Source of the DNA: JBEHWX01 sp048498995
GTDB lineage: Bacteria > Bacteroidota > Ignavibacteria > OLB7
Assembly: GCA_048498995.1 (NCBI GenBank)
Contig: JBEHWX010000020.1
Coordinates: 12,450 to 76,449 of the forward strand
Direction of reading: 5' to 3'
Length of the DNA stretch: 64,000 nt
The notes beneath the pieces were generated by a model, which saw only the letters and a list, made by a program, of their open reading frames with translations, made no database searches and had not been told where the DNA came from. Below, in pieces: positions 53,036 through 61,577 of this stretch. The position numbers and the translations under genes were made by a program. Position 1 is the first letter of the stretch; every line of letters begins with the position of its first letter.

Positions 53036-53169
53036 CCATGGCGCACGCTGAAGACGTGCGCCTACCCTCGTGGGTCGCGGTCTCCATACCGGGTAGGCGC
53101 AGCTCTTCAGGCTGCGCCTGGACAGCGACGGGATCCTTGGGACGCCACGCGCACGCTGGAGACGTGCGC
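53036..53169. repeat. REP-like palindrome cluster 4, three hairpins
   Basis: Three hairpins in 130 bases: stem GGCGCACG/CGTGCGCC with loop CTGAAGA at 53040-53062; stem GGCGCAGC/GCTGCGCC with loop TCTTCAG at 53096-53118, in which both arms changed together; and stem GCGCACG/CGTGCGC with loop CTGGAGA at 53149-53169, touching the last codon of the MFS gene. They lie between the YD operon and the MFS gene; 52914-53035 has no other feature. Confidence 0.88.
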
Positions 53170-54633
53170 CTACCCATCCACATCTATCCGTTGCGGCTCC
53201 GCGGTCGTGTCAAGGGCCGGCGCGCGTCCGAGCATCATCGCCGGCGGGAGGAACGCCGCGGTGCCGACGAGTTCGATCCAGAAGATCGCCAGGAAGGGAG
53301 CGGTCGACTCCACGGTAAGGCGCGTGCCGCCGGCCGCGCCGGCCTGAAGCCGGTCGAGGACCACGCCGAGGATCGCCACGCCGAGCGCTCCGCCGAGCCT
53401 GCTGGCCAGCACGAAAATCCCGGTCGCCTGGTCGGTCTTCTCGCGCGCGATGGTCGCGAATGCGGCCACCGCCACCGGCGTCGACATCAGCCCGAGCCCG
53501 AACCCGCTGACGATCTGCGGCCAGATCGCCTGGTACGGCGTGATGTCCGGACCGTAGGCGGTGAAGCCGAGCTTTCCCACCAGCGCGATCGCGATGGCGA
53601 GGGCGGCCAGCGGCGCCGGACGAACCTTCCCCGTCAGGCGTCCGCCGAGCATGATGCCGCCGGTGAGCGCCACCGCCCCGAGCGCGCTCCGGAGGCTGAT
53701 CAGCTCCGGGGAGTCGCTGAGCACGCCGCCGAGCATGTCGGTCTGGAACTGCCCGGTGCTGAAGAAGCCGACCCCGAGCGTGACGAGCGAGGCGAGCGCG
53801 AGGCCGCGGTTGCCGAGCAGACCGATATCGAGCATCGATCCGGAGGAGCGTCGGAGATGCCGGAGATAGATCGCGCCACTCCCGAGGAAGATCCCCAACA
53901 GCGCGATCATCGCCGGGGAGGAGAACCAGCCGTAATTGTCTCCGAGGTTGAGCAGGGCGCTCAGCGCCACCACCGCCGCGGTCAGCATGGCGGCTTCCAC
54001 CGGATCGAGCCGGACCGCCGCGCGCCGCTCGTCGACGACGAAGCGGAGGATGAGCGGAATGGCCGCCAGGGCGAGCGGGATACAGATGTAGAAGGGAGCC
54101 CGCCAGGAGAGATGCTCCACCAGATATCCGCTGGCCAGCGCGCCGAGCAGAATGCCGAGCGTGCTCCCGGCTCCCCAGATCGCCATCGCGCGGCCACGCG
54201 CCTCCCCAGGAAATGTCCGGACGATCAGCGCCTGAGTGGTCGGCGAGATCGAGCCGGAGAAGAGCCCGAGGGCAAAGCAGAGAAGCGCCAGCGGAGCCAG
54301 ACCGCCGACGAGCGTGCAGCCGAGCGTGCCGGCGGCCACGCCGATGCTCGACATCAGGAGCAGCCGTCGGTAGCCGAGGCGCGACATCAGCCAGCCAGTG
54401 TACAGGGCGATGCAGAGGAGCGAGATCAGATACGCATCGGTCAGCCAGAGCTCCTCGTCGTCGGTGAGCGACAGGGCACGGCCGATATAGGGGGTGCTGA
54501 CGCTGACGATGGTGAAGCTCATCGTCGCCAGCGCGTTGAGGAGCAGCGTGAGGGAGATGACGCCGTTGCGGGTCGCGCGGGAGTACGCGCCATCGGGCGT
54601 CGCGCCGTTCGGTTGGAGGTCGACGTGGGACAT
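53170..54633 (-). CDS. DHA2-type MFS drug/metabolite exporter
   Basis: 487 residues with about 13-14 hydrophobic segments. The first (LTLLLNALATMSFTIVSVSTPYIG) carries the S-x-x-x-P pattern of DHA2 exporters, and the loop LMSRLGYRRLLL is motif A-like. IWGAGSTLGILLGALASGYL is motif C. It is not next to an adaptor or channel gene, so it probably acts as a single inner-membrane pump. A 15-residue tail (RAPALDTTAEPQRIDVDG) runs directly into the REP hairpin at 53149-53169, with the stop codon beside it. Confidence 0.92.
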   Translation of the reverse strand: MSHVDLQPNGATPDGAYSRATRNGVISLTLLLNALATMSFTIVSVSTPYIGRALSLTDDEELWLTDAYLISLLCIALYTGWLMSRLGYRRLLLMSSIGVAAGTLGCTLVGGLAPLALLCFALGLFSGSISPTTQALIVRTFPGEARGRAMAIWGAGSTLGILLGALASGYLVEHLSWRAPFYICIPLALAAIPLILRFVVDERRAAVRLDPVEAAMLTAAVVALSALLNLGDNYGWFSSPAMIALLGIFLGSGAIYLRHLRRSSGSMLDIGLLGNRGLALASLVTLGVGFFSTGQFQTDMLGGVLSDSPELISLRSALGAVALTGGIMLGGRLTGKVRPAPLAALAIAIALVGKLGFTAYGPDITPYQAIWPQIVSGFGLGLMSTPVAVAAFATIAREKTDQATGIFVLASRLGGALGVAILGVVLDRLQAGAAGGTRLTVESTAPFLAIFWIELVGTAAFLPPAMMLGRAPALDTTAEPQRIDVDG

Positions 54634-54827
54634 GATCGGCCCCGAAGCAAGTGTGAATGGGCGGGAGGGAAAACGATGCGCGGGCCGGGAGCACTCCCGG
54701 CCCGCGCCGTGATGATCGCGCGGCGGGAAAGATCGCCAGATCCTCCCCGCCGCGGAAGCGGTATGTCGTCATCGGCCGGAGCCGATCATCTCCCCGATGA
54801 ACATTCACCGGGGCTCGCTTGCGCGCG

Positions 54828-57569
54828 TTACTCCACGCGGGAGCGGCGGCCGCGATCCTGCACGCTGAGCGTGGCGTTGGCCACCTGCACCTTCCATCCC
54901 TCGGCCGGCGTCTTGCGCAGCTCGAGGCGGCCGGTGATGTAGTGGAGCCGCTGCGTGGAGCTGCCGTTCGGCACGGTGGTGAACCGGTCGCGCAGGTAGT
55001 TCGGCGGGATCGACTGATAGTAGAGGGTCGCCACCACGCGGCAATCCTTCGGCGCGCTCTCCGGCAGCTCTATCTGGTAGGTCACCACATCGGAGCCGGT
55101 GCCGTCGAGGTAATCCGGATCGTTCCCGACGCCGTGCGGCATGGTCGCCTCCTGCCACTGGAATCCTGGGGGACCGTTGCGGGTCCAGCCGTTCGGGAGC
55201 AGGCGGTTGTCCTTGATCACGGTATCCAGGTTGAGGAAGCTGGTCGAGAATTTCCCCTCGGGGCTCTTGATCAGCTCCTCGAAGATCTGCACCTGATCCT
55301 CCCGCTCGATCTTCCGGTAATGCGGCTGGTATGCCTGCTGGCCGGTCTTCGCATCGGTCTCGTGGAACTCCGAGGGGAGCGGCTTGCCATCCTTGTCGAC
55401 GAGGATGCCGAGCTCGTTGGTCCGGCCGGAGATCCAGAGCACCTTCCCCTGCGGATCGACCACCTTCACCTCCAGGAACGCGCGGCGGAATCCGACGCCG
55501 GAGGGGAAGCGGTGGCCGGTCAGGTTGGTCACCTTCACGTTGGCCGACAGGGTGCGCCCGGTCCGCTGGATGTCCGAGATCTCGATGCGCGCCGTCTTCT
55601 TCTTCGCCTGAAAATCGGCCTGGCCGATCGCGAACGGAAGCCCCCTCGACGATCCGGTCATGTAGTCGGTCTTCCTGACGCCGAGGAGCGAATCGAACTG
55701 GTTGAACATCTCCAGTCCGAAGATGTTGATGCCGAGGAGGGTGTGCCGGGCGAAGTTCTTCCGTATCGGCACCGTGATCGAATCGATCGGCGCGCGCTCG
55801 TCCGCCTCCGGGTAGGTCTTGTCCTGGATGTTGGCGATCCGGTAGGCCAGGTCGGTTCCGCCATCCTCGTCCGGGTAGCGGGTGGACATGTGGCAGTTCT
55901 GGCAGCTCTTGACCGTGCCGGTGCCGGCGGCCACCCCCTTGGCGGTGCCGAGCTCGTTCTGGAAGGAGCTGTTGAGCCACTCCAGGTAAGTGGCCTGCTC
56001 GAAGAAGGTGCCGACCTGCGTGCCGCTCTTGTCGAACACCGGCAGATGCACCGTGTGGCAGCTTCCGCAGAGGCGGGAGGAGCTGATGTAGCTGCTCTGC
56101 ACCGGGGTCATGCCGAGGCTCGAGCGCATCGCCAGCTGCGCCGGCGAGTTGAACGGTCCGTAGATGGTCGAGAAGCCGGGCTCGAACTGGCTCGGCGCCG
56201 AGACCTTGAAGCGGCCGGTGAAGATCGAGTCGAGCGGCATCTTGTCGTCGACGATCTGATGGCAGACGGTGCAGCTGATGCCGTCGCGCGCCAGGGCTCC
56301 GTAGCGGGCCACGGGGCTTGCCGGATCGCTCACCTGCACGAACTCCCGCTTGAACAGCTCACCCGGATGGTCGATCGTGAACTGCCGCTGCCCCATCACG
56401 CCGTGGCAGGTGAAGCAGAGGTTCTGGATCATCCCGCCGTGCGAGGGCTGGAGCGTGATCTCGGATTCGAGCTGGGCGTGAAATATCGGATCGCGACCCG
56501 CCAGCCCCATCATCGACCAGTTCCACTCGCCATACGGGGAGAGGTTGGTGCCGCCGTTGCCGGAGCTGTCCGGGATGTACATGTTCGGCCCCAGGTTCAT
56601 CGGCTGCCCGTCGTGGCAGGAGAGACACTGATCCGAGGTGAGGAACTGCGACGGTCCGTGCGCCGAGGAGACCACGTGGTCCCAGGTGAGGGGGGGGAGC
56701 CCCTGGATCTGCGAGATGGTCAGCGTCGGGATGCTGCTGTAGGTCCGCTGGAAGAGCGGGTTGGGGATATGCGCCGGAAGGATCTCCATCGGCACCGGGA
56801 GGTCGGTGTTGACCGAGAGCTTCTCATGCGAGCCCGGATCCTCGGAGTCTCCGTTGGACGCGGTGCTCGCGGTCGTGGGCGCGTGCGCCGGGGCCGGCGT
56901 GATCCAGGAATCGTCCACCCGGAAGGTGATCGGATCGCCGGGGAATCCCTTGATGTTCTTGAGCGAGGAGAAGGTGAGCTCGCTGGCGGCCGAGGCATGG
57001 CAGCGGACGCAGTAGAGCCCGATGCCGGAGTTCGGATAATCGTAGGGATACTTGTTCGGATCGTCCGGCTTCACCGACTGATCGTAGTAGCTCCAGTACC
57101 ATCCATCCTTCGAGGCGGCGGAGTCCTTGATCATCACGGCCCAGCCGGAGACGAGCGCGCGGAGGGAATCGGCGCCGAGGGAGTCGTAGCGCGCCGCCGG
57201 CGGACGGAACATCTCCTTGACGATCATCGCGCCGTCGGGGAGCTCTCCCTTGCGGCCGCCGGTCAGCCAGGTCATCACCTCGGGGGAATAGAAGATCCTG
57301 ACTGCGTTGTGCGTGCCGTAGGACCTGCCGCCGATGAAGGGGCCGGTGTCGCGCACGCCCTTGTCCTGGGCCCATCCCCGCTTTTCGTACTCGCGGGAGC
57401 CGAGGAAGCCGTAGAGCCAGCGCTGGTAGGCCGGATCGTACCAGGAAGTGGGGGGCTTCGGGTCGGTGCCGCCGGGGGCCCGGGCCGGGGTGGCAACCGT
57501 CTGCGCGTGGATCCGCGTCGCGAGGAGGCAGATCTGCACGGCGATCACCCAGTGAAGTCGTCGTCTCAT
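54828..57569 (-). CDS. Cytochrome P460-multiheme cytochrome c fusion
   Basis: 913 residues from the ATG at 57569 with a Sec signal (VAVQICLLATRIHAQ-like start). Residues about 85-200 resemble cytochrome P460 (HNAVRIFYSPEVMTWL, DGAMIVKEMF, DGWYWSYYD) and include the first heme site CVRCH (187-191). Five more CxxCH sites follow: CLSCH 315, CFTCH 385, CTVCH 433, CGSCH 501 and CQNCH 556, so six hemes in all. A TGHRFPSG motif near residue 665 is typical of multiheme redox enzymes. P460 proteins oxidise hydroxylamine or handle NO; the fusion suggests a periplasmic nitrogen- or electron-transfer enzyme. Confidence 0.94.
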   Translation of the reverse strand: MRRRLHWVIAVQICLLATRIHAQTVATPARAPGGTDPKPPTSWYDPAYQRWLYGFLGSREYEKRGWAQDKGVRDTGPFIGGRSYGTHNAVRIFYSPEVMTWLTGGRKGELPDGAMIVKEMFRPPAARYDSLGADSLRALVSGWAVMIKDSAASKDGWYWSYYDQSVKPDDPNKYPYDYPNSGIGLYCVRCHASAASELTFSSLKNIKGFPGDPITFRVDDSWITPAPAHAPTTASTASNGDSEDPGSHEKLSVNTDLPVPMEILPAHIPNPLFQRTYSSIPTLTISQIQGLPPLTWDHVVSSAHGPSQFLTSDQCLSCHDGQPMNLGPNMYIPDSSGNGGTNLSPYGEWNWSMMGLAGRDPIFHAQLESEITLQPSHGGMIQNLCFTCHGVMGQRQFTIDHPGELFKREFVQVSDPASPVARYGALARDGISCTVCHQIVDDKMPLDSIFTGRFKVSAPSQFEPGFSTIYGPFNSPAQLAMRSSLGMTPVQSSYISSSRLCGSCHTVHLPVFDKSGTQVGTFFEQATYLEWLNSSFQNELGTAKGVAAGTGTVKSCQNCHMSTRYPDEDGGTDLAYRIANIQDKTYPEADERAPIDSITVPIRKNFARHTLLGINIFGLEMFNQFDSLLGVRKTDYMTGSSRGLPFAIGQADFQAKKKTARIEISDIQRTGRTLSANVKVTNLTGHRFPSGVGFRRAFLEVKVVDPQGKVLWISGRTNELGILVDKDGKPLPSEFHETDAKTGQQAYQPHYRKIEREDQVQIFEELIKSPEGKFSTSFLNLDTVIKDNRLLPNGWTRNGPPGFQWQEATMPHGVGNDPDYLDGTGSDVVTYQIELPESAPKDCRVVATLYYQSIPPNYLRDRFTTVPNGSSTQRLHYITGRLELRKTPAEGWKVQVANATLSVQDRGRRSRVE

Positions 57570-58045
57570 GGTCGTGGTTGTGTATGGAACTCTCGGAAGC
57601 GCGCGCCGGACGAGGCCGCGCTCCCTGGCGTGGATGCTCGCGATATCCGCTCCCGCGCGGGGATACCTCACGCGCCGGAAGCGATGCGATGGATGTCGGA
57701 TCACGGCCGCCCACGCCGCTGCGCGGAGGCTGATCCGGGAGATCGTGTAAGGTTCGTGAAGGGGGTGGGCGCGGCCCGTCGGCGCGCATCACGGGGGCAA
57801 TCTAACCACGCCGATGGAATCGGGAAAGAAGTGATGATAGCCGACCGGAGCGTATATTCCCCGGCACATGCTCGCGGAGCAGTCCGCCGGGAGCTCTCGA
57901 TCCCGGACTCCGCCAGCGCACGCGGCGCCCCGTCTCTCCAGCCCGCCGCCCCGACCCGGTCCGAACCCACACGACGCGGTTCATCGCCGACAATGCACGC
58001 GGTCGATCACGATTTCCACATCCGGAGCATACAGAGGAGGTCTCC
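57570..58045. other. Divergent intergenic region without features
   Basis: 476 bases between the cytochrome fusion and the transglycosylase, read in opposite directions. Both promoters must lie here; no clear -35/-10 boxes or palindromes were found, and no coding sequence is supported. Confidence 0.5.
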
Positions 58046-58765
58046 ATGGCACTCACCGAATTCCACACGCAGTTTCCCGGCGCCGTCAGATGGCGCGTCA
58101 CGCCGAAGGGCGTGGAAGTGGAAGGGAGCGGCGTTCCGCGCACTCCCGGCAACCCCACCACCGTCGCGCGCATCTGGACCCAGTATGGCGAGGCGATCAA
58201 TGCCGCGGCCAGTCGCTTCGGCGTCCCCTGCGCGATGATCATCGCTACGATCGTCGTCGAGTCCAACGGCAAGGCCGATGCGATGCGGACCGAACCGGGC
58301 TACATCTCCGACGAGGCCACGCCGAACAAGGTGAGCCCCGGGCTGATGCAGACGCTGATCTCCACGGCGCGTGGCGTGATGAAGGACAACTCGATCGACC
58401 GGGCCTGGCTGCTCGACGCGACCAACTCGATCATGGCCGGCACGGCGGTGATCGCCTCGCAGAAGAAGATGACGCAGCTCGATCCGCCGCTGGCGGCCGC
58501 GGCCTACAATTCCGGCGGCGTCTACCGTCAGGATGGCGCGGCCAACCGCTGGAAGCTCCGTCAGTTCCCGATCGGCACCGGCACCTACTGCGACCGCTAC
58601 GTCCCCTATCTGAACGACGCGGTCTTCATGCTGACCACCGCCGCGCTCCGTCCCACGGTGGACTTCGGCGTTCTCTTCGGCGGCGGTGCGATTCCGGTGG
58701 CGCCGGCCGTCACCGGATCGGCGATCGCCTCGGCCACCGGCATCATCGGCGGCAAGGACTCCTGA
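58046..58765 (+). CDS. Lytic transglycosylase (SLT) without signal peptide
   Basis: 239 residues from the ATG at 58046, with a strong AGAGGAGGT site. Residues 60-190 form a goose-lysozyme-like SLT domain: catalytic Glu in IIATIVVESNGKAD, then SPGLMQTLISTARGVM and the AAAYNSGG motif. It would cleave the glycan strands of peptidoglycan to 1,6-anhydro ends. The protein has no signal peptide, while the substrate is outside the cytoplasm. The Gly/Ala/Ile-rich C-terminal tail (TGSAIASATGIIGGKDS) may be a targeting segment. It ends in a strong terminator. A virion, eCIS or self-lysis role is an inference. Confidence 0.93.
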   Translation: MALTEFHTQFPGAVRWRVTPKGVEVEGSGVPRTPGNPTTVARIWTQYGEAINAAASRFGVPCAMIIATIVVESNGKADAMRTEPGYISDEATPNKVSPGLMQTLISTARGVMKDNSIDRAWLLDATNSIMAGTAVIASQKKMTQLDPPLAAAAYNSGGVYRQDGAANRWKLRQFPIGTGTYCDRYVPYLNDAVFMLTTAALRPTVDFGVLFGGGAIPVAPAVTGSAIASATGIIGGKDS

Positions 58766-58809
58766 TACCCCGCGCGATCGATCCATCGACGCGGGACATG
58801 GCACCAACA

Positions 58810-58848
58810 GCGACGCGCTCCCACCGGACATCCGGGGGAGCGCGTCGC
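58810..58848 (+). terminator. Hairpin terminator after SLT gene
   Basis: GCGACGCGCTCCC at 58810-58822 pairs with 58836-58848 (13 bp) around an inner CCGG/CCGG stem; TCGTTTGGG follows. It lies between the transglycosylase and the converging lipoprotein gene. Confidence 0.8.
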
Positions 58849-58874
58849 TCGTTTGGGACTGAGCCGCGCGCGGC

Positions 58875-59549
58875 TCAGTAGAGATCCACCTTCTCCTGCA
58901 GTTTCACGTCGTCGATCCGCGCCCAGGAAACGGTGTTGGGGGTGCCGTCGTCCGGGGTCTCATTCTCCACGTTGATCATGAAGCCCGTGTAGTCGGCGTC
59001 GGCGACCCATTCGCCGGTGGTCATCGGCGTGAAGCTTGTGCTGCTGGTTTTCAGCGAGCCGATCACCGCCACGTTCGGAGGATCGGACTGCGGAAAATTG
59101 GAGCTCTCGGGGAGGGAATTGAACGCGACGAAGCGGACCTTGACATGCGGCGTGTAGTTCTGCGGGTTGTCGTTCATGTACATCACGCAGGCCGACACGC
59201 GGTAGGTATGTCCCTTCCTGATCGGCGTCGGCAGCATCTGGACCACGCTTTCGCCGAGCGTGGCGTTCCCCCACATCTGCAGCGCCCCCTTGATGCCGTC
59301 GCAGGCGTCGAGCGGACAGATCTGCGGCGTGGCCGAGCCGACCCGCCAGCCGGGGAGGGCCCGCTGATCGATATCCTGGGTGCCGGTGACGGGAGTGGCG
59401 AAGTTGCCGTTGGTAAGCAGGCTCGCTCCCCAGACGAGGGAGTCGCCGCCGCCGGTCGGGGGGGAGGGGGGTGTCGGCTCGTCCTTGCAGCCGGCGATCG
59501 CCTGCGCGAGCAGCACGGCGATGGCGAGAGAGCGAAGCGGAAATCTCAT
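58875..59549 (-). CDS. Lipoprotein of unknown function
   Basis: 224 residues from the ATG at 59549, preceded by a clear AGGAGG site. The signal peptide ends in a lipobox AQAIAGC, followed by a Pro/Gly/Ser-rich linker (PTPPSPPTGGGDS). The mature domain has GNATLGESVVQML and SACVMYMNDNP segments, with Cys pairs (ICPLDAC) likely forming a disulfide. It looks like a carbohydrate-binding or jelly-roll domain (LPGWRVG... HTYRVSACVMY... WARIDDVKLQEK), a resemblance only. Converges with the SLT gene. Confidence 0.88.
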   Translation of the reverse strand: MRFPLRSLAIAVLLAQAIAGCKDEPTPPSPPTGGGDSLVWGASLLTNGNFATPVTGTQDIDQRALPGWRVGSATPQICPLDACDGIKGALQMWGNATLGESVVQMLPTPIRKGHTYRVSACVMYMNDNPQNYTPHVKVRFVAFNSLPESSNFPQSDPPNVAVIGSLKTSSTSFTPMTTGEWVADADYTGFMINVENETPDDGTPNTVSWARIDDVKLQEKVDLY

Positions 59550-59839
59550 GAAGCCTCCTGATGGAGCGGCCGTGGCGGGCCGCGTCCGGTGTGTACGGAG
59601 AACATGCCCGGGGGGAGCGCGGCGCCAACGTATCGGTTGCCCCGGACATCTCCAAGCGGCGGGAGGGGATACCGTGTCGTTCGAGTCGGCATGTGCTCCC
59701 GTGGGCTCGCATCGGCCGCGCCTTCCGGCGCTCCGGAGAAGGAGATGATCCGCCGGATCTGTAGATTCCCCGCACCCCCCATCACATCGGGACGCGCCGG
59801 AGCCGGACGCGTCCCACCGTCGACCCACGGAGCAACGAC

Positions 59840-60043
59840 ATGCCCGATCGACTGAAGTTCTGGATCGTCGCCATTCTCAGCGTGATCCTGATGGCGGATG
59901 TGGTCGCCAACATCATGCGGGGACGGACCATCATCGGATGGACCGAGTTCATCCTTCTCGCGCTGATCCTCGTCGTCGGTATCGGCGGCCTGCTGAGCCC
60001 GCCGGCTCCGGAGCGGGAGGATACCGACCGCCGCGACGGATAA
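59840..60043 (+). CDS. Small two-pass membrane protein
   Basis: 67 residues from the ATG at 59840, with GGAG upstream. Two hydrophobic segments (about 7-25 and 36-53) with a short basic loop (MRGRT) and an acidic/basic tail (PAPEREDTDRRDG). Unknown function. Small enough to be overlooked, but ribosome site, codon use and hydrophobicity support it. It sits alone between the divergent lipoprotein and the kinase. Confidence 0.75.
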   Translation: MPDRLKFWIVAILSVILMADVVANIMRGRTIIGWTEFILLALILVVGIGGLLSPPAPEREDTDRRDG

Positions 60044-60502
60044 TTATCGTGGTTCCCCCACGACCGCCTGCCCGTCACGGTTAGCGCCGGCCGCTCCCGA
60101 CCAGTCGTGCCCGACCAGCCGTGCCCGACCGGGCGCTCTCCATCCGGCGATACTCGGCTTCCGCGCGCTCCCTCACCATTCCCGATCCCCGGTGGTCGCT
60201 TCCGCATCCTCGGTGATTGCTTCCGCGTGGCGACCGCGACCGGGATACCACGCCACTCTTCCCGGCCGGCTCCCCCCTTGAATCATCGCCCGTCCGGAGT
60301 TGCTCCCGGCATTCTTGCAGAAGTATATTTGCCGCCGACCTCTCCGTGCCGGCGATGCATCGCGTTCACACCTACCGCGCTGCCGGCGCACACTATACGA
60401 TCGAACACACCTGTAAGGCGATAATCATCTCTCACTGATAACCAGATCCTCATCCACGCCGGCTGTCGTGCCGAGCGAAGCCGGCCATACGTAGGGAATT
60501 TC
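60044..60502. other. Intergenic region upstream of the kinase
   Basis: 459 bases. Repeated GTGCCCGACC/CGACCAG-like words occur near 60098-60125. AT content rises near 60390-60440 (GCACACTATACGATCG, TAAGGCGATAATCATC), where a promoter for the kinase operon may lie. No coding sequence is supported. Confidence 0.5.
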
Positions 60503-61573
60503 ATGGATATCGACCCTCGGCCCTCGCCCGAATTTTCCCCCGGGCAGGACCATCGACAGGTCGCGAGCCGTGACGTCCTGTACCGGATCTTTGAATTCGC
60601 TCCCGATGCGATATTCCTCGCCGACGACGAAGGAATCATCGTCAGGGCCAACGAGCAGGCCGAGCTGATGTTCGGCTACTCGCGGAGCGATCTGATCGGC
60701 CAGTACGTCGAGCTGCTGATACCGCGCAGGCTGGCGGCCAGGCACGTCGGCTATCGCGCCAAGTTCACCGCCTCTCCCCACTCCCGTCCGATGGGAATCG
60801 GACTCGATCTGTTCGGCAAACGGAGCGACGGGACCGAGTTCCCGGTGGAGGTGATGCTCAGCCCGATCGAGATCGAGCAGGGGCGGCTCATGCTGGCGGT
60901 GGTGCGCGACGTCACCGAGCGGAAACGGATCGAGGCGGTGGCGCGCGAGGCGCGCGAGATGTATTTCAAGGAGGTGCATCACCGCGTCAAGAACAACCTC
61001 CAGGTGATCTCATCCCTCCTCTATCTCCAGTCGGTTCACACCTCCGATCCGGTGATCCTCGGGATACTGAACGAGAGTCGCAGCCGGGTCAAATCGATCG
61101 CCCTGATCCACGAAAAGCTCTACCGCTCCTCCGAGCTCGTGAAGATCGACTTCGCCGAATACGTGCGTGATCTGGTCGCCGATCTCTATCGGACCTACGG
61201 CGTGAACCAGGAGGGAATCGCGATCGCCACGCGTGTCGAGGATGTACGGATCGAGATCGACACGGCGGTTCCCTGCGGGCTGATCATCAACGAGCTGGTC
61301 TCCAATGCCCTGAAGCACGCCTTCACCGGCCGGGTCACCGGAACCATCACGGTCGACCTCCGGCACCTGAAGGAGTCGGAGTTTCTGCTGGAAGTGCGCG
61401 ACGACGGCGTCGGGCTCCCGAAAGGGTTCGACGCGCGCGCCAGCAATTCCCTCGGACTGCGACTTGTCTCCGACCTTACGCGACAGCTCGACGGCACGAT
61501 GGCGATCGACACCACCAACGGTACCCTGTTCCGGATCACGTTCAGGGAGATTCAGTACAAAGAGCGCACGTGA
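60503..61573 (+). CDS. PAS-domain sensor histidine kinase (HisKA_2 type)
   Basis: 356 residues. A PAS domain (about 25-140; FEFAPDAIFLADDEGIIVRANEQAELMFGYSR, then RRKDGT-like KRSDGTEFPVEVMLSP and VVRDVTERKRIE) is followed by the HisKA_2 motif EVHHRVKNNLQVISSLLYLQ with the phospho-acceptor His160 (second His). The ATPase part has LIINELVSNALKHAF, EVRDDGVGLP and SLGLRLVSDL. No TM segments, so it is a soluble sensor. The next gene begins 4 bases after its stop and carries receiver domains, so this is a phosphorelay. Confidence 0.97.
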   Translation: MDIDPRPSPEFSPGQDHRQVASRDVLYRIFEFAPDAIFLADDEGIIVRANEQAELMFGYSRSDLIGQYVELLIPRRLAARHVGYRAKFTASPHSRPMGIGLDLFGKRSDGTEFPVEVMLSPIEIEQGRLMLAVVRDVTERKRIEAVAREAREMYFKEVHHRVKNNLQVISSLLYLQSVHTSDPVILGILNESRSRVKSIALIHEKLYRSSELVKIDFAEYVRDLVADLYRTYGVNQEGIAIATRVEDVRIEIDTAVPCGLIINELVSNALKHAFTGRVTGTITVDLRHLKESEFLLEVRDDGVGLPKGFDARASNSLGLRLVSDLTRQLDGTMAIDTTNGTLFRITFREIQYKERT

Positions 61574-61577
61574 CCAC

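Noticed and set aside
54819..58238. 1139-codon open frame on the plus strand
   Set aside because: Antisense shadow of the multiheme cytochrome, whose CxxCH motifs on the other strand are decisive.
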